Shown: positions 50,088 through 61,200 of the stretch, one piece after another
Layout of the letters: each line of letters starts with the position of its first letter
Numbering within the stretch: the stretch's first letter is position 1
DNA from: Nematostella vectensis
Taxonomy: Eukaryota > Cnidaria > Anthozoa > Actiniaria > Edwardsiidae
Length of the DNA: 64,000 nt
Reading direction: 5' to 3'
Assembly: GCF_932526225.1 (NCBI RefSeq)
Contig: NC_064045.1
Location: 15,558,442-15,622,441, forward strand
The notes under the pieces: model-generated
Seen by the model: only the letters and a program-made list of their open reading frames with translations
Database searches by the model: none
What the model was told of the DNA's origin: nothing
Made by a program: the position numbers and the translations under genes

Positions 50088-53000
50088 GGCTATCAGCGGG
50101 AATCGAACCCGGGTCGCTGCGTTAGTAGTCAAGTGCCCGCAACGAAAGACTAACGTTGCATTGCTGAAGGGAATTGTAATGAAAATTACTTTTAATACTA
50201 TTGGTATCGTAAACTATCCCAAGCAAAGTCACCATCGGACTGGAAGTTACATTCGGGAAAAGCTTCAGGGTTACATTCGGGAATTTGTTTTACGAGTGTA
50301 ACCTCCAAAAGGTTACAATCAATAATTTTGTTTCCGAATGTAAATTCCAAAAAGTAACATTAGGAAAAATAAAACAGTATACTCGGAAAAAAAGGTATAT
50401 CAATCTATCGAGCGCTATGCTCTATGTTAGAATCTACTTAATCAAGTTATCCAAGGAATCTAGTTAGTTCTTGTGGGCATAAAATATGTACATGATCCTG
50501 AACAAAGCATGAGCACATCAAAGATGCTGAGAGTACATAAAAATGTCCCTATACCTTCTTTTTATGTCATGACACACCAAGAACAGTATAATTAAGTATC
50601 GATATTTAAAAAAAAAATAAAGAAAAAAAAAATAGGCTATCAGCGGGAATCGAACCCGGGTCGCTGCGGTAGTAGTCAAGTGCCCGCAACGAAAGACTAA
50701 CGTGGCATTGCTGAAGGGAATTGTAATGAAAATTACTTTTAATACTATTGGTATCGTAAACTATCCAAAGCAAAGTCACCATCGAATTGGAGGTTACATT
50801 CGGGAAAAGCTTCAGGGTTACATTCGGGAATTTGTTTTACGAGTGTAACCTCCAAAAGGTTACCATCGATAATTTTTTTTCCGAATGTAAATTCCAAAAA
50901 GTAACATTGGGAAAAATAAAACAGTATACTCGGAAAAAAAGGTATATCAATCTATCGAGCGCTATGCTCTATGTTAGAATCTACTTAATCAAGTTATCCA
51001 AGGAATCTAGTTAGTTCTTGTGTGCATAAAATATGTACAGGATCCTGAACAAAGCATGAGCACATCAAAGATGCTGAGAGTACATAAAAATGTCCCTATA
51101 CCTTCTTTTTATGTCATGACACACCAAGAACAGTATAATTAAGTATCGATATTCAAAAAAAAAATAAAGAAAAAAAAAATAGGCTATCAGCGGGAATCGA
51201 ACCTGGGTCGCTGCGTTAGTAGTCAAGTGCCCGCAACGAAAGACTAACGTGGCATTGCTGAAGGGAATTGTAATGAAAATTACTTTTAATACTATTGGTA
51301 TCGTAAACTATCCCAAGCAAAGTCACCATCGGACTGGAGGTTATATTCGGGAAAAGCTTCAGGGTTACATTCGGGAATTTGTTTTACGAGTGTAACCTCC
51401 AAAAGGTTACAATCGATAATTTGTTTTTCGAATGTAAATTCCAAAAAGTAACATTAGGAAAAATAAAACAGTATACTCAGAAAAAAAGGTATATCAATCT
51501 ATCGAGCGCTATGCTCTATGTTAGAATCTACTTAATCAAGTTATCCAAGGAATCTAGTTAGTTCTTGTGTGCATAAAATATGTACAGGATCATGAACAAA
51601 GCATGAGCACATCAAAGATGCTGAGAGTACATAAAAATGTCCCTATACCTTCTTTTTATGTCATGACACACCAAGAACAGTATAATTAAGTATCGATATT
51701 TAAAAAAAAAATAAAGAAAAAAAAAAGGCTATCAGCGGGAATCGAACCCGGGTCCCTGCGTTAGTAGTTAAGTGCCCGCAACGAAAGACTAACGTGGCAT
51801 TGTTGAAGGGAATTATAAAGAAAATTACTTTTAATACTATTGGTATCGTAAACTATCCCAAGCAAAGTCACCATCGGACTGGAGGTTACATTCGGGAAAA
51901 GCTTCAGGGTTACATTCGGGAATTTGTTTTACGAGTGTAACCTCCAAAAGGTTACAATCGATAATTTTTTTTCCGAATGTAAATTCCAAAAAGTAACATT
52001 AGGAAAATAAAACAGTATACTCGGTAAAAAAGGTATATCAATCTATCGAGCGCTATGCTCTATGTTAGAATCTACTTAATCAAGTTATCCAAGGAATCTA
52101 GTTAGTTCTTGTGTGCATAAAATATGTACAGGATCCTGAACAAAGCATGAGCACATCAAAGATGCTGAGAGTACATAAAAATGTCACTATACCTTCTTTT
52201 TATGTCATGACACACCAAGAACAGTATAATTAAGTATCGATATTAAAAAAAAAAATAAAGGAAAAAAATAGGCTATCAGCGGGAATCGAACCCGGGTCGC
52301 TGCGTTAGTAGTCAAGTGCCCGCAACGAAAGACTAACGTGGCATTGCTGAAGGGAATTGTAATGAAAATTACTTTTAATACTATTGGTATCGTAAACTAT
52401 CCCAAGCAAAGTCACCATCGGACTGGAGGTTACATTTGGGAAAAGCTTCAGGGTTATATTCGGGAATTTGTTTTACGAGTGTAACCTCCAAAAGGTTACA
52501 ATCGATAATTTTTTTTCCGAATGTAAATTCCAAAAAGTAACATTAGGAAAATAAAACAGTATACTCGGAAAAAAAGGTATATCAATCTATCGAGCGCTAT
52601 GCTCTATGTTAGAATCTACTTAATCAAGTTATCCAAGGAATCTAGTCAGTTCTTGTGTGCATAAAATATGTACAGGATCCTGAACAAAGCATGAGCACAT
52701 CAAAGATGCTGAGAGTACATAAAAATGTTCCTATACCTTCTTTTTATGTCATGACACGCCAAGAACAGTATAATTAAGTATCGATATTTAAAAAAAAATA
52801 AAGAAAAAAAATAGGCTATCAGCGGGAATCGAACCCGGGACGCTGCGTTAGTAGTCAAGTGCCCGCAACGAAAGACTAACGTGGCATTGCTGAAGGGAAT
52901 TGTAATGAAAATTACTTTTAATACTATTGGTATCGTAAACTATCCCAAGCAAAGTCACCATAGGACTGGAGGTTACATTCGGGAAAAGCTTCAGGGTTAC

Positions 53001-56000
53001 ATTCGGGAATTTGTTTTACGAGTGTAACCTCTAAAAGGTTACAATCAATAATTTTGTTTCCGAATGTAAATTCCAAAAAGTAACATTAGGAAAAATAAAA
53101 CAGTATACTCGGAAAAAAAGGTATATCAATCTATCGAGCGCTATGCTCTATGTTAGAATCTACTTAATCAAGTTATCCAAGGAATCTAGTTAGTTCTTGT
53201 GCGCATAAAATATGTACATGATCCTGAACAAAGCATGAGCACATCAAAGATGCTGAGAGTACATAAAAATGTCCCTATACCTTCTTTTTATGTCATGACA
53301 CACCAAGAACAGTATAATTAAGTATCGATATTTAAAAAAAAAAATAAAGAAAAAAAAATAGGCTATCAGCGGGAATCGAACCCGGGTCGCTGCGGTAGTA
53401 GTCAAGTGCCCGCAACGAAAGACTAACGTGGCATTGCTGAAGGGAATTGTAATGAAAATTACTTTTAATACTATTGGTATCGTCAACTATCCAAAGCAAA
53501 GTCACCATCGGACTGGAGGTTACATTAGGGAAAAGCTTCAGGGTTACATTCGGGAATTTGTTTTACGAGTGTAACCTCCAAAAGGTTACCATCGATAATT
53601 TTTTTTCCGAATGTAAATTCCAAAAAGTAACATTAGGAAAAATAAAACAGTATACTTGGAAAAAAAGGTATATCAATCTAACGAGCGCTATGCTCTATGT
53701 TAGAATCTACTTGATCAAGTTATCCAAAGAATCTAGTTAGTTCTTGTGTGCATAAAATATGTACAGGATCCTGAACAAAGCATGAGCACATCAAAGATGC
53801 TGAGAGTACATCAAAATGTCCCTATACCTTCTTTTTATGTCATGACACACCAAGAACAGTATAATTAAGTATCGGTATTTAAAAAAAAAAATTAAGGAAA
53901 AAAATAGGCTATCAGCGGGAATCGAACCCGGGTCGCTGCGTTAGTAGTCAAGTGCCCGCAACGAAAGACTAACGTGGCATTGCTGAAGGGAATTGTAATG
54001 AAAATTACTTTTAATACTATTGGTATCGTAAACTATCCCAAGCAAAGTCACCATCGGACTGGAGGTTACATTCGGGAAAAGCTTCAGGGTTACATTCGGG
54101 AATTTGTTTTACGAGTGTAACCTCCAAAAGGTTACAATCGATAATTTTTTTTCCGAATGTAAATTCCAAAAAGTAACATTAGGAAAAATAAAACTGTATA
54201 CTCGGAAAAAAAAGGTATATCAATCTATCGAGCGCTATGCTCTATGTTAGAATCTACTTAATCAAGTTATCCAAGGAATCTAGTTAGTTCTTGTGTGCAT
54301 AAAATATGTACAGGATCCTGAACAAAGCATGAGCACATCAAAGATGCTGAGAGTACATAAAAATGTCCCTATACCTTCTTTTTATGTCATGACACACCAA
54401 GAACAGTATAATTAAGTATCGATATTTAAAAAAAAATAAAGAAAAAAAATAGGCTATCAGCGGGAATCGAACCCGGGTCGCTGCGTTAGTAGTCAAGTGC
54501 CCGCAACGAAAGCCTAACGTGGCATTGCTGAAGGGAATTGTAATGAAAATTACTTTTAATACTATTGGTATCGTAAACTATCCCAAGCAAAGTCACCATC
54601 GGACTGGAGGTTACATTCGGGAAAAGCTTCAGGGTTACATTCTGGAATTTGTTTTACGAGTGTAACCTCTAAAAGGTTACAATCAATAATTTTGTTTCCG
54701 AATGTAAATTCCAAAAAGTAACATTAGGAAAAATAAAACAGTATACTCGGAAAAAAAGGTATATCAATCTATCGAGCGCTATGCTCTATGTTAGAATCTA
54801 CTTAATCAAGTTATCCAAGGAATCTAGTTAGTTCTTGTGCGCATAAAATATGTACATGATCCTGAACAAAGCATGAGCACATCAAAGATGCTGAGAGTAC
54901 ATAAAAATGTCCCTATACCTTCTTTTTATGTCATGACACACCAAGAACAGTATAATTAAGTATCGATATTTAAAAAAAAAAATAAAGAAAAAAAAAAATA
55001 GGCTATCAGCGGGAATCGAACCCGGGTCGCTGCGGTAGTAGTCAAGTGCCCGCAACGAAAGACTAACGTGGCATTGCTGAAGGGAATTGTAATGAAAATT
55101 ACTTTTAATACTATTGGTATCGTAAACTATCCAAAGCAAAGTCACCATCGGACTGGAGGTTATATTCGGGAAAAGCTTCAGGGTTACATTCGGGAATTTG
55201 TTTTACGAGTGTAACCTCCAAAAGGTTACCATCGATAATTTTTTTTCCGAATGTAAATTCCAAAAAAGTAACATTAGGAAAAATAAAACAGTATACTCGG
55301 AAAAAAAAGGTATATCAATCTATCGAGCGCTATGCTCTATGTTAGAATCTACTTGATCAAGTTATCCAAAGAATCTAGTTAGTTCTTGTGTGCATAAAAT
55401 ATGTACAGGATCCTGAACAAAGCATGAGCACATCAAAGATTCTGAGAGTACATAAAAATGTCCCTATACCTTCTTTTTATGTCATGACACACCAAGAACA
55501 GTATAATTAAGTATCGGTATTTAAAAAAAAAAATTAGGAAAAAAAATAGGCTATCAGCGGGAATCGAACCTGGGTCGCTGCGTTAGTAGTCAAGTGCCCG
55601 CAACGAAAGACTAACGTGGGATTGCTGAAGGGAATTGTAATGAAAATTACTTTTAATACTATTTGTATCGTAAACTATCCCAAGCAAAGTCACCATCGGA
55701 CTGGAGGTTACATTCGGGAAAAGCTTCAGGGTTACATTCGGGAATTTGTTTTACGAGTGTAACCTCCAAAAGGTTACAATCGATAATTTTTTTTCCGAAT
55801 GTAAATTCTAAAAAGTAACATTAGGAAAAATAAAACAGTATACTCGTAAAAAAAATGTATATCAATCTATCGAGCGCTATGCTCTATGTTAGAATCTACT
55901 TAATCAAGTTATCCAAGGAATCTAGTTAGTTCTTGTGTGCATAAAATATGTACAGGATCCTGAACAAAGCATGAGCACATCAAAGATGCTGAGAGTACAT

Positions 56001-58279
56001 AAAAATGTCCCTATACCTTCTTTTTATGTCATGACACACCAAGAACAGTATAATTAAGTATAAATATTTAAAAAAAAAAATAAAGAAAAAAAAAGGCTAT
56101 CAGCGGGAATCGAACCCGGGTCTCTGCGTTAGTAGTTAAGTGCCCGCAACGAAAGACTAACGTGGCATTGTTGAAGGGAATTATAATGAAAATTACTTTT
56201 AATACTATTGGTATCGTAAACTATCCCAAGCAAAGTCACCATCGGACTGGAGGTTACATTCGGGAAAAGCTTCAGGGTTACATTCGGGAATTTGTTTTAC
56301 GAGTGTAACCTCCAAAAGGTTACAATCAATAAATTTTTTTCCGAATGTAAATTCCAAAAAGTAACATTAGGAAAAATAAAACAGTATACTCGAAAAAAAA
56401 AGGTATATCAATCTATCGAGCGCTATGCTCTATGTTAGAATCTACTTAATCAAGTTAACCAAGGAATCTAGTTAGTTCTTGTGTGCATAAAATATGTACA
56501 GGATCCTGAACAAAGCATGAGCACATCAAAGATGCTGAGAGTACATAAAAATGTCCCTATACCTTCTTTTTATGTCATGACACACCAAGAACAGTATAAT
56601 TAAGTATCGATATTTAAAAAAAAAAAAAAGAAAAAAAAAATAGGCTATCAGCGGGAATCGAACCCGGGTCGCTGCGTTAGTAGTCAAGTGCCCGCAACGA
56701 AAGACTAACGTGGCATTGCTGAAGGAAATTGTAATGAAAATTACTTTTAATACTATTGGTATCGTCAACTATCCCAAGCAAAGTCACCATCGGACTGGAG
56801 GTTACATTCGGGAAAAGCTTCAGGGTTACATTCGGGAATTTGTTTTACGAGTGTAACCTCCAAAAGGTTACAATCGATAATTTGTTTTCCGAATGTAAAT
56901 TCCAAAAAGTAACATTAGGAAAATAAAACAGTATACTCGGAAAAAAAGGTATATCAATCTATCGAGCGCTATGCTCTATGTTAGAATCTACTTAATCAAG
57001 TTAACCAAGGAATCTAGTTAGTTCTTGTGTGCATAAAATATGTACAGGATCCTGAACAAAGCATAAGCACATCAAAGATGCTGAGAGTACATAAAAATGT
57101 CCCTATACCTTCTTTTTATGTCATGACACACCAAGAACAGTATAATTAAGTATCGATATTTAAAAAAAAAATAAATAAAAAAAAAATTGGCTATCAGCGG
57201 GAATCGAACCCGGGTCGCTGCGGTAGTAGTCAAGTGCCCGCAACGAAAGACTAACGTGGCACTGCTGAAGGGAATTGTAATGAAAATTACTTTTAATACT
57301 ATTGGTATCGTAAACTATCCAAAGCAAAGTCACCATCGAACTGGAGGTTACATTCGGGAAAAGCTTCAGGGTTACATTCGGGAATTTGTTTTACGAGTGT
57401 AACCTCCAAAAGGTTACAATCGATAATTTTTTTTCCGAATGTAAATTCCAAAAAGTAACATTAGGAAAAATAAAACAGTATACTCGGAAAAAAAGGTATA
57501 TCAATCTATCGAGCGCTATGCTCTATGTTAGAATCTACTTAATCAAGTTATCCAAAGAATCTAGTTAGTTCTTGTGCGCATAAAATATGTACAGGATCCT
57601 GAACAAAGCATGAGCACATCAAAGATTCTTAGAGTACATAAAAATGTCCCTATACCTTCTTTTATGTCATGACACACCAAGAACAGTATAATTAAGTATC
57701 GGTATTTAAAAAAAAAAAAATAAGAAAAAAATTAGGCTATCAGCGGGAATCGAACCCGGGTCGCTGCGTTAGTAGTCAAGTGCCGGCAACGAAAGACTAA
57801 CGTGGCATTGCTGAAGGGAATTGTAATGAAAATTACTTTAAATACTATTGGTATCGTAAACTATCCCAAGCAAAGTCACCATCGGACTGGAGGTTACATT
57901 CGGGAAAAGCATCAGGGTTACATTCGGGAATTTGTTTTACGAGTGTAACCTCCAAAAGGTTACAATCAATAATTTTTTTTCCGAATGTAAATTCCAAAAA
58001 GTAACATTAGGAAAAATAAAACAGTATACTCAGAAAAAAAGGTATATCAATCTATCGAGCGCTATGCTCTATGTTAGAATCTACTTAATCAAGTTATCCA
58101 AGGAATCTAGTTAGTTCTTGTGTGCATAAAATATGTACAGGATCCTGAACAAAGCATGAGCACATCAAAGATGCTGAGAGTACATAAAAATGTCCCTATA
58201 CCTTCTTTTTATGTCATGACACACCAAGAACAGTATAATTAAGTATCGATATTTAAAAAAAAAATAAAGAAAAAAAAAA
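50088..58279. repeat. Long multi-unit block, copy C (fullest version)
   Basis: This copy contains all units present in copies A and B, including 51727, 52271, 52814, 53361 and 53907, which are collapsed in A and partly in B. It therefore looks closest to the parental arrangement, although the opposite (insertions in C) cannot be excluded from one sequence. Confidence 0.82.
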
Positions 58280-61200
58280 GGCTATCAGCGGGAATCGAAC
58301 CCGGGTCCCTGCGTTAGTAGTAAAGTGCCCGCAACGAAAGACTAACGTGGCATTGTTGAAGGGAATTATAAAGAAAATTACTTTTAATACTATTGGTATC
58401 GTAAACTATCCCAAGCAAAGTCACCATCGGACTGGAGGTTACATTCGGGAAAAGCTTCAGGGTTACATTCGGGAATTTGTTTTACGAGTGTAACCTCCAA
58501 AAGGTTACAATCGATAATTTTTTTCCGAATGTAAATTCCAAAAAGTAACATTAGGAAAATAAAACAGTATACTCGGTAAAAAAGGTATATCAATCTATCG
58601 AGCGCTATGCTCTATGTTAGAATCTACTTAATCAAGTTATCCAAGGAATCTAGTTAGTTCTTGTGTGCATAAAATATGTACAGGATCCTGAACAAAGCAT
58701 GAGCACATCAAAGATGCTGAGAGTACATAAAAATGTCCCTATACCTTCTTTTTATGTCATGACACACCAAGAACAGTATAATTGAGTATCGATATTTAAA
58801 AAAAAAAATAAAGAAAAAAAATAGGCTATCAGCGGGAATCGAACCCGGGTCGCTGCGTTAGTAGTCAAGTGCCCGCAACGAAAGACTAACGTGGCATTGC
58901 TGAAGGGAATTGTAATGAAAATTACTTTTAATACTATTGGTATCGTAAACTATCCCAAGCAAAGTCACCATCGGACTGGAGGTTACATTTGGGAAAAGCT
59001 TCAGGGTTACATTCGGGAATTTGTTTTACGAGTGTAACCTCCAAAAGGTTACAATCGATAATTTTTTTTCCAAATGTAAATTCCAAAAAAGTAACTTTAG
59101 GAAAATAAAACAGTATACTCGGAAAAAAAGGTATATCAATCTATCGAGCGCTATGCTCTATGTTAGAATCTACTTAATCAAGTTATCCAAGGAATCTAGT
59201 CAGTTCTTGTGTGCATAAAATATGTACAGGATCATGAACAAAGCATGAGCACATCAAAGATGCTGAGAGTACATAAAAATGTTCCTATACCTTCTTTTTA
59301 TGTCATGACACAAAAAAGAACAGTATAATTAAGTATCGATATTTTAAAAAAAATTAAGAAAAAAAATCGGCTATCAGCGAGAATCGAACCCGGGTCGCTG
59401 CGTTAGTAGTCAAGTGCCCGCAACGAAAGACTAACGTGGCATTGCTGAAGGGAATTGTAATAAAATTTACTTTTAATACTATTGGTATCGTAAACTATCC
59501 CAAGCAAAGTCACCATCGGACTGATGGTTACATTCGGGAAAAGCTTCAGGGTTACATTCGGGAATTTGTTTTACGAGTGTAACCTCTAAAAGGTTACAAT
59601 CAATAATTTTGTTTCCGAATGTAAATTCCAAAAAGTAACATTAGGAAAAATAAAACAGTATACTCGGAAAAAAAGGTATATCAATCTATCGAGCGCTATG
59701 CTCTATGTTAGAATCTACTTAATCAAGTTATCCAAGGAATCTAGTTAGTTCTTGTGCGCATAAAATATGTACATGATCCTGAACAAAGCATGAGCACATC
59801 AAAGATGCTGAGAGTACATAAAAATGTCCCAATACCTTCTTTTTATGTCATGACACACCAAGAACAGTATAATTAAGTATCGATATTTAAAAAAAAAATA
59901 AAGAAAAAAAATAGGCTATAAGCGGGAATCGAACCCGGGTCGCTGCGTTAGTAGTCAAGTGCCCGCAACGAAAGACTAACGTGGCATTGCTGAAGGGAAT
60001 TGTAATGAAAATTACTTTTAATACTATTGGTATCGTAAACTATACCAAGCAAAGTCACCATCGGACTGGAGGTTACATTCGGGAAAAGCTTCAGGGTTAC
60101 ATTCGGGAATTTGTTTTACGAGTGTAACCTCTAAAAGGTTACAATCAATGATTTTGTTTCCGAATGTAAATTCCAAAAAGTAACATTAGGAAAAATAAAA
60201 CAGTATACTCGGAAAAAAAGGTATATCAATCTATCGAGCGCTATGCTCTATGTTAGAATCTACTTAATCAAGTTATCCAAGGAATCTAGTTAGTTCTTGT
60301 GTGCATAAAATATGTACAGGATCCTGAACAAAGCATGAGCACATCAAAGATGCTGAGAGTACATAAAAATGTCCCTATACCTTCTTTTTATGTCATGACA
60401 CACCAAGAACAGTATAATTAAGTATCGATATTAAAAAAAAAAAAATAAAGAAAAAAAAAATAGGCTATCAGCGGGAATCGAACCCGAGTCGCTGCGTTAG
60501 TAGTCAAGTGCCCGCAACGAAAGACTAACGTGGCATTACTGAAGGGAATTGTAATGAAAATTACTTTTAATACTATTGGTATCGTAAACTATCCCAAGCA
60601 AAGTCACCATCGGAATGGAGGTTACATTAGAGAAAAGCTTCAGGGTTACATTCGGGAATTTGTTTTACGAGTGTAACCTCCAAAAGGTTACAATCGATAA
60701 TTTTTTTTTCCGAATGTAAATTCCAAAAAGTAACATTAGGAAAAATAAAACAGTATACTAGGAAAAAAAAGGTATATCAATCTATCGAGCGCTATGCTCT
60801 ATGTTAGAATCTACTTAATCAAGTTAACCAAGGAATCTAGTTAGTTCTTGTGTGCATAAAATATGTACAGGATCTTGAACAAAGCATGAGCACATCAAAG
60901 ATGCTGAGAGTACATAAAAATGTCCCTATACCTTCTTTTTATGTCATGACACACCAAGAACAGTATAATTAAGTATCGATATTTAAAAAAAAAAAGAAAA
61001 AAAAACTAGTCTATCAGCGGGAATCGAACCCGGGTCGTTGCGTTAGTAGTCAAGTGCCAGCAACGAAAGACTAACGTGGCATTGCTGAAGGAAATTGTAA
61101 TGAAAATTACTTTTAATACTATTGGTATCGTCAACTATCCCAAGCAAAGTCACCATCGGACTGAAGGTTACATTCGGGAAAAGCTTCAGGGTTACATTCG

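Larger units (their letters stand above)
43897..53360. repeat. Array segment 6: 17 units
   Basis: Unit starts: 43897, 44443, 44990, 45536, 46082, 46627, 47173, 47720, 48265, 48995, 49543, 50088, 50635, 51182, 51727, 52271, 52814. The dimer 43897-44989 is copied as 44990-46081 (shift 1093). The second 730-bp unit spans 48265-48994. Units 43897 and 44990 share CGTAACATTGC and CCTTCAAAAGG. Unit 47720 has GGCTGTCAG and TCATGTGCC changes in its tRNA-like head. No gene is visible. Confidence 0.97.
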
